Shown piece after piece: positions 53,012-61,531 of a stretch of 64,000 bases of DNA. Numbering within the stretch: the stretch's first letter is position 1; each line of letters begins with the position of its first letter. Made by a program: the position numbers and the translations under genes. Below the pieces are notes generated by a model that made no database searches, was not told the DNA's origin, and worked only from the letters and a program-made list of their open reading frames with translations. The DNA is taken from assembly GCF_042643265.1 (NCBI RefSeq), contig NZ_JBHRRZ010000010.1, positions 1 through 64,000 on the forward strand. Direction: 5' to 3'. The DNA is from Virgibacillus_O sediminis (GTDB taxonomy: Bacteria > Bacillota > Bacilli > Bacillales > Amphibacillaceae).

Positions 53012-54451
53012 TTAATATGCTTTTGCCCAGTATACTAGTTCTTTTGCTTCTTTCCCACAGCATACACAGGTATCAGATACTTTTTCCTGTTCAAATGGTA
53101 TGCATCGTGAAGTGGCTGTTGTCTCCTCTTTGATTTTCTCTTCACAGGCTGTATCCCCACACCACATAGCTTTGAGGAAGCCTGGGTTTTCCTCTAATTT
53201 CTGTGCAAATTCTTTCATGTCCTTAGCAACACTTGTCTTCTGATCTCGATGGGCCAATGCCTTCTCAAACAGATTTTCCTGAATCTCATCAAGCAAGGCC
53301 GGAAGCCGGGTCTCGAGGTTCTCAAGGGGAACGAATTCCTTTTCACCTGTATCCCGACGGACAAGCACCACCTGTCCTTTCTCGATATCCTTTGGCCCCA
53401 TCTCAATCCGGACAGGTATCCCTTTCATTTCATATTCATTGAATTTCCATCCTGGCATCTTATCACTGCCATCAATATCCACACGTGCGAGGTGCTTCAG
53501 TCTGTCGCGCAGATCATAAGCCTTGTCGAGCACCCCTTCTTTATGCTGGGCGATCGGTACAATCATCGCCTGTGTTGGCGCAATCCTTGGAGGGATGACC
53601 AAGCCGCGGTTGTCACCGTGGACCATAATCAGGGCACCAATCAACCGTGTGGTAATTCCCCAGGACGTCTGGTGCACATGCTGTTGCTCTCCATTTTCAT
53701 CGAGATAGGAAATATCAAAAGCCTCGGCAAATCCCGAACCGAAATGATGGGAAGTACCCGATTGCAGAGCTTTCCCGTCATGCATGAGACTTTCAATTGT
53801 CAGTGTATATTTTGCACCTGCAAATTTTTCCTTTTCGGTTTTCTTTCCTTTTAAAACAGGGATTGCCAGATAGTTTTCCACAACATCTGCATAGACTTCC
53901 AGCATTCTGTTGGCTTCTTGCTCTGCATCTTCATACGTAGCATGGGCCGTATGTCCTTCTTGCCATAAAAACTCCAGGGAGCGGAGGAATGGCCGAGTGG
54001 TCTTTTCCCAGCGTACTACATTGCTCCACTGGTTATACAGCATTGGCAGGTCGCGATAAGAATGGATGTTTTTCGAGTAGTATTCACAGAACAGCGCCTC
54101 TGAGGTAGGACGGACGACCAACCGCTCACTCAACTCTTCCTCTCCCCCATGGGTTACCCAGGCAACCTCTGGAGCGAAACCTTCCACATGGTCTTTCTCT
54201 TTCTGCAGAAGGCCTTCAGGGATAAACAATGGGAAGGAGACATTGGAGTGTCCTGTCTCTTTAATCTGCCTGTCCAGTTCATCACGGATATTCTCCCAAA
54301 TAGCAAAGCCATCCGGCTTAATGATCATTGTTCCCCTTACCGGGCCATAATCGACCAGGTCAGCCTGCTTGACTACATCGGTATACCATTGTGCGAAATC
54401 ATCTTCCATGGCAGTAATTTTTTCAACAAACTGCTTATTCTTCTTACCCAC
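53012..54451 (-). CDS. proS: Prolyl-tRNA synthetase, archaeal/eukaryotic-like (short) type
   Basis: A 479-residue class II synthetase charging tRNA-Pro. Motif 2 is seen in FLRSLEFLWQEGHTAHAT and motif 3 in the GDNRGLVIPPRIAP region. It has no large insertion (INS) editing domain; the bacterial form is about 565 residues. A C-terminal zinc-type domain contains CGDTACEEKI, SRCIPF and CVCCGKEA, and the protein ends in YWAKAY-type Tyr as in the archaeal class. GTG at 54451, eight bases after AGAGG, fits as start. A T-box leader regulates it. Confidence 0.94.
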   Translation of the reverse strand: MGKKNKQFVEKITAMEDDFAQWYTDVVKQADLVDYGPVRGTMIIKPDGFAIWENIRDELDRQIKETGHSNVSFPLFIPEGLLQKEKDHVEGFAPEVAWVTHGGEEELSERLVVRPTSEALFCEYYSKNIHSYRDLPMLYNQWSNVVRWEKTTRPFLRSLEFLWQEGHTAHATYEDAEQEANRMLEVYADVVENYLAIPVLKGKKTEKEKFAGAKYTLTIESLMHDGKALQSGTSHHFGSGFAEAFDISYLDENGEQQHVHQTSWGITTRLIGALIMVHGDNRGLVIPPRIAPTQAMIVPIAQHKEGVLDKAYDLRDRLKHLARVDIDGSDKMPGWKFNEYEMKGIPVRIEMGPKDIEKGQVVLVRRDTGEKEFVPLENLETRLPALLDEIQENLFEKALAHRDQKTSVAKDMKEFAQKLEENPGFLKAMWCGDTACEEKIKEETTATSRCIPFEQEKVSDTCVCCGKEAKELVYWAKAY

Positions 54452-54533
54452 ACTCAACACCTCTTATCTCAGAATATGTATGTTTCTGGGAAATGCCGGT
54501 GTCCCGGCAGTCCCTGAAGCTTAAGAAAGTACA

Positions 54534-54782
54534 AAAAAATCCTCCATCCGTAAAGGGACCGAGGTTTGGTGGTACCACCCTTGTTTGCAGAATCATTAAA
54601 TAACCCTGCACACTCTAATGGATAACGGACATGAACCGCGCACGCCTTGCAGCAGCATCCTGCCTGTCCGGCGGCGAACTTAGAGGCAGGTTCCGATAAG
54701 GCCTTCAGGAATTCGCAGCAACCATTCCCTCTCTTAAAAAGACCATCCTATCATACTAGTCCTCATCAACGTTTCCTTTATA
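54534..54782 (-). promoter_or_regulatory. T-box riboswitch (tRNA-Pro sensing) before proS
   Basis: Reading minus strand, the leader has a Stem I with AGAGAGGGAATGG, the specifier loop GGAA-CCT-GCC with a proline codon CCU (54688-54690), and the T-box AGGGTGGTACCACC (54568-54581), whose ends can pair with an uncharged tRNA acceptor. A terminator follows (CCTCGGTCC/GGATGGAGG, then ATTTTTTT, about 54534-54562). Uncharged tRNA-Pro would favour the antiterminator and proS expression. Confidence 0.9.
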
Positions 54783-54788
54783 TTTCTT

Positions 54789-54817
54789 AATATATATTTA
54801 TGTATACACAAAGTCAA
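54789..54817 (-). promoter_or_regulatory. Promoter of the T-box/proS unit
   Basis: Minus-strand TTGACT (54812-54817) and TATATT (54789-54794), 17 bases apart. The start is near 54782, at the 5' edge of the T-box leader. Confidence 0.75.
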
Positions 54818-54882
54818 GGTCTATCGGCCCAGGCACCTTTATATAGGGCAAGCAATCCGCACTAACATAAGCATAGCCTTTC

Positions 54883-54907
54883 ATAAAAAAACCGGGCACG
54901 GGCCCCC
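54883..54907 (-). terminator. Possible terminator after pdxK
   Basis: Minus-strand GGGCCCGTGCCCGG forms a short stem with a CCGT loop followed by TTTTTTT. Small but with a strong U-run. Confidence 0.6.
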
Positions 54908-54950
54908 TTTATTATCTCCATCACCATTACTTGCCCCCCTTTCGTAACTA

Positions 54951-55790
54951 TTAATCCAACCTTACAGTTTCCACTTGAATGGCAGGTCCAGGACCATACT
55001 TGCGTACTGCCGCGTGATAGGTCGGGCCTACCACATCCGTATACGAAAAGCTATGTTCAATCGCTGCCGTCACAAACTCCTTCGCCGACCGTACAGCCTC
55101 TTTGACTGATTTCCCTTTAGCCATATAAGCGGCAACTGCAGCAGAATAGGTACAGCCGGCTCCGCTTGTATTTACCGTGTCAATCCTCGGTGCTGTCAAT
55201 GTCGTAAGATCTTCTCCATCATACAGTACGTCGATAGCCGGCCCTTTCAGTCTACCGCCTTTTATTAGAACACTCGGCGCCCCGAGGGCATGTAAATCAA
55301 CAGCAGCCTGCTTAAGTTCATCCACGGTATCCAATTTTCTTCCCCCCAGTAATAAAGAAGCTTCCGGAACATTAGGCGTTATGATTTTTGCACAAGGTAT
55401 TAACCTGTCCACCAGCGCATCTATTGCATCATCCTTCAGCAGCTTGGAATCCATCTTTCCAATCATGACGGGATCGACAACGACCGATGTAATATCGTAT
55501 TCCTCGATCAAACGGGCGGTTAACTTAATGACTTCTTTGGTAAACAGCATACCGGTTTTTAAGGCATCTGCACCTACTTGGCGCATCAATGTTGCAAACT
55601 GCGCTTCAATCGCTTCGATGGTCTGCACGTGAACATTCCTGCCTGTTGACGGATGTTTGCCTACAATTGCACTGATCACACTCATTCCGTATACATCCAA
55701 TTCCTGGAAAGTCTTTAAGTCGGCCTGGATTCCGGCACTTCCGCCGGCAGCCGACCCTGCTATCGTTACGACCCTTGGAGGATATTCCAA
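54951..55790 (-). CDS. pdxK: Pyridoxine/pyridoxal/pyridoxamine kinase (ThiD-like PdxK)
   Basis: A 279-residue ribokinase-fold enzyme that phosphorylates vitamin B6 vitamers; it resembles the ThiD-like PdxK of Bacillus. The substrate loop is AGSAAGGSAGIQADLKTF, and the ATP-binding/anion hole motif NTSGAGCTYSAAVAA is near 215. ThiD (hydroxymethylpyrimidine kinase) is the main alternative. I chose TTG at 55790 (MEYPPRVVTIAGS) eight bases after GAAGGTG. It overlaps no gene but follows the DUF456 gene closely. Confidence 0.87.
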   Translation of the reverse strand: MEYPPRVVTIAGSAAGGSAGIQADLKTFQELDVYGMSVISAIVGKHPSTGRNVHVQTIEAIEAQFATLMRQVGADALKTGMLFTKEVIKLTARLIEEYDITSVVVDPVMIGKMDSKLLKDDAIDALVDRLIPCAKIITPNVPEASLLLGGRKLDTVDELKQAAVDLHALGAPSVLIKGGRLKGPAIDVLYDGEDLTTLTAPRIDTVNTSGAGCTYSAAVAAYMAKGKSVKEAVRSAKEFVTAAIEHSFSYTDVVGPTYHAAVRKYGPGPAIQVETVRLD

Positions 55791-55818
55791 CTTAGCACAC
55801 CTTCTTCCTTCTCTTTTG

Positions 55819-56304
55819 TTAAAACCAAATGACAATAAAAAACCAGACAATCATAATGAATTGAAGGATGATCTTGGCAAAAGCACCGCCCAAAAATCCC
55901 AGCAAAGATCCAATGGAAGCACGTACAGCTTCCGAGGCAGTTCTTCTTTGGACCAACTCAATGGCCAATACAGCTATAAATGGGACGATAATAATCCCGA
56001 AAGGAGGATAAATAAATGAGCCGATAATCACTGCGACCGCAGCGGCGTGCTCTCCCATTTTACTGCCTCCAAACCTTCTTACAAAGTAGCTGTTGGCGAT
56101 GATGTCCGCTCCGATGAGAATAACGGTAAAGACAATCATGACCAGCCAAAAGAACGTTGTCAGCTCAGCGGAATTCAATACAAAGTGATACAACAGGAAC
56201 CCCGCCCAAATAACTAGTACTGACGGAATTATAGGGAAAACGATCCCTGCAAAAGCAGCAATGAACAACACAATAATGAGGACCCATATAATGAAATCCA
56301 GCAT
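55819..56304 (-). CDS. DUF456 membrane protein (YqgC-like)
   Basis: A 161-residue protein with four to five transmembrane helices and the DUF456 pattern: FAGIVFPIIPSVLVIWAG near 18 and FGGSKMGEHAAAVAVIIGSFI near 80. No function is established. It lies just upstream of pdxK, 28 bases from its start, and may be co-transcribed. Confidence 0.82.
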   Translation of the reverse strand: MLDFIIWVLIIVLFIAAFAGIVFPIIPSVLVIWAGFLLYHFVLNSAELTTFFWLVMIVFTVILIGADIIANSYFVRRFGGSKMGEHAAAVAVIIGSFIYPPFGIIIVPFIAVLAIELVQRRTASEAVRASIGSLLGFLGGAFAKIILQFIMIVWFFIVIWF

Positions 56305-56379
56305 GGTTTACCTCCCATCAATAAAGTTTACCCGGTTCTAATCTCACTTTCCCCACCTATCAGAAGGATATCACAACTT

Positions 56380-57804
56380 CTATACATTCCGGATGGATTC
56401 GTACTCAATAACCCTGCTGCTGATCCGTTCCAGCAAGGGGCCATCATGGCTGATAGCAAGTATACCGATGCTCTGCTCATTAGCATGATTCAGTACCGCA
56501 TCCCATATGCTGGCCTGTGTGTAAGCATCCAGCATGGTAGTCATCTCATCTGCAATGATATATTTCACGGATGGGTGGAAGGCCCGGGCCAGACAAATTC
56601 TTTGCAATTCACCACCAGAAAGTTCGCTAGGGTACCGTTCCAGCCATTCCGGACGGATTCCAAGGGTTCGCATAATTTCCGGATTAGTGATCCCTGCTTC
56701 CTTCCAGACTTTTTTCAGCTTCCAACGAGGGTTTACCGCCCGTTCAGGGTGCTGCCAAATAAGCTGGACGGGATGTACCTTGCTCACTCCTTTTGATTGG
56801 CCTTCTATTTTCACCTTCCCTTCGAGCGGGTTCCTGTAACCGGCCAGAACCTGAGCCAGGGTGGTTTTGCCCGATCCGCTGATCCCATATAACCCGACCA
56901 CTTCACCTCTTTTTATGGCCATGTCCAGGTTTTTAAACAGATAGCTCCCTCGCTCATAGCGGTACGCTATACCATCAGCTTTCAGTTCCCCTTTGCCTCG
57001 GTCTTGGTAGCCAATACGCTGGGGAATGGCCGTAAAGTCGTTTTGAGGCAAAGCTTTCCAAAGTCTCCGGGTATAAGCCTCCTTTAATTTTTTCCCATCT
57101 CCTGAAAAAGCAGATGAATCTGCGGTTTCGATGGTCCGCCCTTCATCCATGATCACCAACTTATCAGCTATCTTTATGGCTGTAGAGATGTCATGTGTAA
57201 TGAACATGATGCCTGTGCCTCTGCCTGCCAAATCCCTAATATGCCCGATTGTTTCCTCGAGAACTGTTGGGTCCAAGCCGGGGGTTGGCTCGTCTGCGAT
57301 AATCAGTTCAGGATCTGATTCGAGGGCGGTCGCTGTCAGCACTCTTCTAGCCATACCCCCGGACAATTCAAAGGGATAACGTCCTGCTATTTCTTCGGTG
57401 ATCCCCACTTTTCCCCAGGGTTGCACCGGTCTGCTCCCAGTATTCCTTTTTACCTGCTTTCCAGCCTTGATCAGCGGATTTAGGGACTGGACGGATTGAG
57501 GGATTAAGGCAATTTCATTCCCCCGCAGTGCCTTTTGCCTATCAGCCGTCAGCATCTCTCCTTTAAAAAACAGCTCCCCTTCCGGCCGGGCATTAGAAGG
57601 CAGGATACCTAGGATAGCATCCGCCAAAAGGCTTTTCCCCGATCCACTGGCACCGATTACCGCAACTATTTCTCCTTTGCGAATGGATAAATCCAGCTTA
57701 TTGACCACTTGGACATATTGCTCCTCCCAAGCTTTTTTGTATTGTAAAAAGGATAGCCTGAAATCCTTCACTTCCAAAAGCAAGGGATCTTCAGCTCTAT
57801 TCAT
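56380..57804 (-). CDS. Fused double ATP-binding subunit of a nickel/peptide-type ABC transporter
   Basis: A 474-residue protein with two ABC ATPase domains in one chain, replacing the separate DppD/DppF (NikD/NikE) pair. Domain 1: Walker A GASGSGKS (51-58), signature LSGGM, Walker B LIIADEPTPGLD. Domain 2: Walker A GISGSGKT (307-314), signature LSGGELQR, Walker B IIADEMTTMLD. Both look functional. The C-terminal oligopeptide accessory domain is absent. Last gene of the operon 61262-56380. Confidence 0.9.
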   Translation of the reverse strand: MNRAEDPLLLEVKDFRLSFLQYKKAWEEQYVQVVNKLDLSIRKGEIVAVIGASGSGKSLLADAILGILPSNARPEGELFFKGEMLTADRQKALRGNEIALIPQSVQSLNPLIKAGKQVKRNTGSRPVQPWGKVGITEEIAGRYPFELSGGMARRVLTATALESDPELIIADEPTPGLDPTVLEETIGHIRDLAGRGTGIMFITHDISTAIKIADKLVIMDEGRTIETADSSAFSGDGKKLKEAYTRRLWKALPQNDFTAIPQRIGYQDRGKGELKADGIAYRYERGSYLFKNLDMAIKRGEVVGLYGISGSGKTTLAQVLAGYRNPLEGKVKIEGQSKGVSKVHPVQLIWQHPERAVNPRWKLKKVWKEAGITNPEIMRTLGIRPEWLERYPSELSGGELQRICLARAFHPSVKYIIADEMTTMLDAYTQASIWDAVLNHANEQSIGILAISHDGPLLERISSRVIEYESIRNV

Positions 57805-57831
57805 AGCGTCACCTCTATTACTTCCATTGTT

Positions 57832-58662
57832 TTATGATCCCTTTTGGCCATAGAAAGGATCCATCCATCTTCGGATATTTCTGCCCAACGCTTCAAATGC
57901 AGTGGCCATCAGCAACAGGGAAAGCCCCGGGAAGAAAGCGAGCCACCACATGCCCATAGATAGATATTGCATGGACTCTGATAGAATCACCCCAATGGCA
58001 GGCTGCTCTTCTGGCAGGCCGAACCCGAGAAATGTGATAGCGGCCTCGTGCAGAACAGCATGGGGAAATAGCAATATAAAGCCGATAAACAGTTGGGGAA
58101 GCAAGTGGGGAAGATAATGGTGAACAGCGATCCACCACCCCGGTTTCCCCATTCTCCTGGAGATCTGGGTATATTCTGTATGCTTCACCTGCATGATTTC
58201 CGCCCGGAGTACACGTGCAAGGGAAGGCCAGTGAGTAAGTGCAAGTCCGACGGTTACACCGATAAACCCGCCGCCAAAAGCAAAAGAAATCAGTAATAGC
58301 AATACAATATGGGGCACACTTAGGAACAGATCAATGAGAAATGTCACCATGCGGTCCATCCAACTGTTCCAAACTGCTGCCACGCTTAGGACAAAAGCGA
58401 TCAGGGAGCTGGTGAAGGCTGCGATGACCCCCACCCACAGACTCAGCGACAATCCCTTGACCGTTCGGGCAAACATATCACGGCCAAGCCAATCAGTGCC
58501 AAACAGATGCATTAATGAAGGAGCCTGATTTCTGGCATCTAAATCCACACCTAGCCTTTCACTGCCTGTCCATGTGCCGGCAGCCGCAATACCAGCAAGA
58601 AGTAGCAAAGAGAGCAGCATGACTGCTGCAGAACGTTTCCGTTTATTTAAAAAATGGCTCAT
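57832..58662 (-). CDS. ABC transporter permease (DppC/NikC type)
   Basis: A 276-residue membrane permease with about six helices. The N-terminal LMHLFGTDWLGRDMFARTVKG and the EAA loop EAAITFLGFGLPEEQPAIG are characteristic of the DppC/NikC family. Its start overlaps the end of the previous permease by four bases (ATGA), indicating coupling. Confidence 0.9.
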   Translation of the reverse strand: MSHFLNKRKRSAAVMLLSLLLLAGIAAAGTWTGSERLGVDLDARNQAPSLMHLFGTDWLGRDMFARTVKGLSLSLWVGVIAAFTSSLIAFVLSVAAVWNSWMDRMVTFLIDLFLSVPHIVLLLLISFAFGGGFIGVTVGLALTHWPSLARVLRAEIMQVKHTEYTQISRRMGKPGWWIAVHHYLPHLLPQLFIGFILLFPHAVLHEAAITFLGFGLPEEQPAIGVILSESMQYLSMGMWWLAFFPGLSLLLMATAFEALGRNIRRWMDPFYGQKGS

Positions 58663-59648
58663 CGTTCTATCCCCCCTTTTCTTATCCGGGGATCAACCAC
58701 ACGATAAAGTCCGTCCGCCATCATATTCCCCATATAAACAAAGATGGTGCTTGCCAGCACAACCCCCAGCAGGAGGGGCACATCCCCACCGAGACCGGCC
58801 TGGACAACCGCCTGTCCTAGACCGGGATACGAAAACACTTGTTCAGCTAAAACCGCCCCGCCGAACAGCTCTCCGAAAGATGCAAAATGCAACGAAACAG
58901 CTGGCAGAAGGATATTACGCAGACCATGCCGTCTTACCAGCTGGATTCCACGTTCCCCTCTTGCCATGGCAAACCGGATATAATCGGTGTGCATCACTTC
59001 TATAAGCTTCTGTCTTGTATGCAGGGCAACCCCGCTGACACCAATGACACTTAATGTCAAAGCAGGGAGAAATAAATGCTGTACCCTTTCAAGCAAAGTG
59101 ACATCCTCTGCCAGAATGCCGGCCGGTGTACCCAACCCCACAGGGAACCACCCGAGCCAGACGGAAAACATCATTAATAACAGCAGTCCGAGCCAAAATG
59201 AAGGAGTAGATGCCAACATAAGACAATACCATTTAATCAGCCGGTCTGCCCATGACCCTTCCTTCATCCCCGCAACTATACCCAGCAGAAAGCCAAAAAG
59301 GCCTGAGAAAACCCAGGCCACCCCCATAAGTGCCAGTGAGGCAAGGAACCTCTCGGCGATCACTTCTGCTACGGGGCTCCGATAAATCAGGGATGTTCCC
59401 ATATCCCCGTTAAGCATAGCCTTTGCCCATTTCAGATACTGCTGTACAGGTGGTTCATCCATCCCCCAGTAAGCAGCAATATTCTCCCGCTGTTCCGGAC
59501 TGACTCGTGTCATTTCTGCTCCAATATAGGATTGAACAGGGTCAACCGGAGAATTACTCACAAGCGTGAATGCTAAAATACTGGCAGCCAGAAGCAGCAG
59601 GACAAGCTTCAACAGCCTTCCCACAAAAAATTTTAGAATGAAACCCAC
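58659..59648 (-). CDS. ABC transporter permease (DppB/NikB type)
   Basis: A 329-residue membrane permease with about six helices. The signature segment NSPVDPVQSYIG near 30 and the EAA loop FGELFGGAVLAEQVFSYPGLGQAVVQA near 255 mark the DppB/NikB family. It follows the binding protein by 27 bases and overlaps the second permease. Confidence 0.9.
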   Translation of the reverse strand: MGFILKFFVGRLLKLVLLLLAASILAFTLVSNSPVDPVQSYIGAEMTRVSPEQRENIAAYWGMDEPPVQQYLKWAKAMLNGDMGTSLIYRSPVAEVIAERFLASLALMGVAWVFSGLFGFLLGIVAGMKEGSWADRLIKWYCLMLASTPSFWLGLLLLMMFSVWLGWFPVGLGTPAGILAEDVTLLERVQHLFLPALTLSVIGVSGVALHTRQKLIEVMHTDYIRFAMARGERGIQLVRRHGLRNILLPAVSLHFASFGELFGGAVLAEQVFSYPGLGQAVVQAGLGGDVPLLLGVVLASTIFVYMGNMMADGLYRVVDPRIRKGGIER

Positions 59649-59675
59649 TTCTATTGCCGCCTTTCTATACTAGAA

Positions 59676-61262
59676 TTATTCCTTCCAATGCCATTGCTCA
59701 ATAAAGTCTGTAATTGGCCATCCATGGCCATGCGGCTGTATTTTCTGTTCGCCGATTTGCAGATTCTCATGGACATAATATAGATGTTCCAGGTTGACAA
59801 GCCATGCCCAAGGAGCATCTCCCTGGATTGCAGTCCCTGTTTCACCATCCCACTGTGCTTTCTGCCAGTACTCATTGGCCTCCTCCATCGAGCCTGCTGA
59901 TAGGGCCTTATCTAAGTACATATCGACCGTTGGATTGGAGTAGTAATTGGCGTTATAATATCCCATGCCCTTTGTGTCACTGCTGAACAGATTATATAAT
60001 TCCAATGGGTCGTGACTGCCCCACCCCATCATGACCGGATGGGAATGCATCAGCCTTTCCAATTCGCTCCAGCTTTTGCCCTCTGTCTCCACATCAATCC
60101 CCAGAGGAGCAATCATGTCAGCAAAAGCAATAGACAGGGACTGGCGGATCTGATCACCACTCGGGTACAGAAGAGTAAAGGAAGCTTCCTGCTCTCCTTT
60201 CACTCTCACGCCCTGCTCATTCTCCTTCCATCCTGCATCCGCCAACATCCGCTTTGCTTCCTCCATCCGGCCATCTTTTATCACCGTCTCGGGGTTCCAC
60301 CATGGCAGCCCATCTGCAGCTGAGTATGCTGGAGTGCCATACCCTTCAAGCACACCATCCACAAGGGCTTGTCGGTCTATAGCTATATTTATCGCTTTCC
60401 GAATGGCTGCATCAGCAGTGACATCATTGCCCACTGGCAATCCATTCTCATTCTGCTCCCCTTCCGGCACATAGGGAAACATGATCCCGCGGTTGTCCAC
60501 ACTTTCGAGCTGGACCAGTCTCATGCCGTCTATTTCCCCGCCAGTGTAGGCCGGGGGTACAGCAGCTATATCCACATTACCTGCTTTTGCTGCAGCAAGA
60601 GCTGCATCTTCTGATAGAAAAAGGAAAGTCAGCTTGGTGAACTCTGGCCTCTCTCCATAATAATGGGGATTGGCCGTCACAATAATTTGCTGCCCCTTAT
60701 CCCACTGTTCCAGCTGAAATGGACCGGAACCAATCGGCTGTTCATTATAGTTGTCATCATATGCATGTTCAGGCACCACTCCCGTTGTAACCAGCAGATA
60801 GATGAAGGTGGATTGGGCTTCATATAATTTAAATTCCACTGTAAACTCATCTAATGCTTTCACTTCCTCCAAGTTGCCGAGATCTATCACAGACCCGCTC
60901 TCTTTAGCAGTCTCGAAAGTGAACACGACATCCTCTGCAGTTAATGGCTCACCGTCGGAAAAAACAGCATCTCTCCTTAAACCAACTGTCCATGTCCGCC
61001 CATCCTTACTAACTTCATAGTTTTCCGCTAAATCAAGTTCTATATTGAAATCCTTATCATACTTCAGCAGAGTGCTCTGGAAAAGCGGGGAACCGTAACG
61101 TCCCCATCCAGTAGTAGGATCAAACCCTTCTTCTGGTTCTCCGCCAATGGCAAGGACAAGCTCATCCTTCGACTTTTCTTCCGAATTTCCTGCCTCTTGA
61201 CCAGAGCAAGCTGTAATCAGGAATAATAGAATTATCGCAAACAGAAATCGTAAATGATTCAT
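59676..61262 (-). CDS. Substrate-binding lipoprotein of a nickel/peptide-type ABC transporter
   Basis: A 528-residue extracellular binding protein (SBP family 5). The signal peptide ends in the lipobox LITAC with Cys19-20. Typical blocks are GEPEEGFDPTTGWGRYG near 42, DGRTWTVGLRRDAVFSDGEPLTAEDV near 90 and the GSGPFQLEQWDKGQQIIV block near 175. Sequence of this group is called nickel/dipeptide-binding; the metal or peptide cannot be decided here. First gene of the operon; GGGGAGAG precedes the ATG. Confidence 0.88.
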   Translation of the reverse strand: MNHLRFLFAIILLFLITACSGQEAGNSEEKSKDELVLAIGGEPEEGFDPTTGWGRYGSPLFQSTLLKYDKDFNIELDLAENYEVSKDGRTWTVGLRRDAVFSDGEPLTAEDVVFTFETAKESGSVIDLGNLEEVKALDEFTVEFKLYEAQSTFIYLLVTTGVVPEHAYDDNYNEQPIGSGPFQLEQWDKGQQIIVTANPHYYGERPEFTKLTFLFLSEDAALAAAKAGNVDIAAVPPAYTGGEIDGMRLVQLESVDNRGIMFPYVPEGEQNENGLPVGNDVTADAAIRKAINIAIDRQALVDGVLEGYGTPAYSAADGLPWWNPETVIKDGRMEEAKRMLADAGWKENEQGVRVKGEQEASFTLLYPSGDQIRQSLSIAFADMIAPLGIDVETEGKSWSELERLMHSHPVMMGWGSHDPLELYNLFSSDTKGMGYYNANYYSNPTVDMYLDKALSAGSMEEANEYWQKAQWDGETGTAIQGDAPWAWLVNLEHLYYVHENLQIGEQKIQPHGHGWPITDFIEQWHWKE

Positions 61263-61480
61263 AGTTCTCTCCCCTCATTCATGATTTTTATTTTATAGTT
61301 TATTATAGCCGAACGCAACTTGGTGGACGACGCCCTTTGGCCAAGGAAACTCCATCTGGGGAAAGATACTAAATGCCCGGTTAGCGACTATGGGCTGTGT
61401 CAGTACATAGACCGTAGGGCGGAAGATCGGCCAAAAGTGGTTTATCAAAAACAAAGCCCGGCTAACCAAAATCTCCACCC
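61263..61480. other. Intergenic region between SBP and symporter genes
   Basis: About 220 bases. A TATAAT -10 motif (minus, near 61305) could start the ABC operon but lacks a -35 match. A 61-codon minus frame across 61293-61478 has no known domain and no ribosome site; I do not call it a gene. Confidence 0.4.
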
Positions 61481-61517
61481 AAAAAAAAGACCACCATCCG
61501 GAGATGATGATGATCTT
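61481..61517 (-). terminator. Terminator after the GPH symporter gene
   Basis: Minus-strand AAGATCATCATC pairs with GATGGTGGTCTT (G-U pairs included), followed by a run of eight T. Confidence 0.78.
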
Positions 61518-61531
61518 GATTATTCCTTCTA

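Noticed and set aside
61293..61478. 61-codon minus frame between ABC and symporter genes
   Set aside because: No domain, no ribosome site, and composition typical of noncoding DNA.
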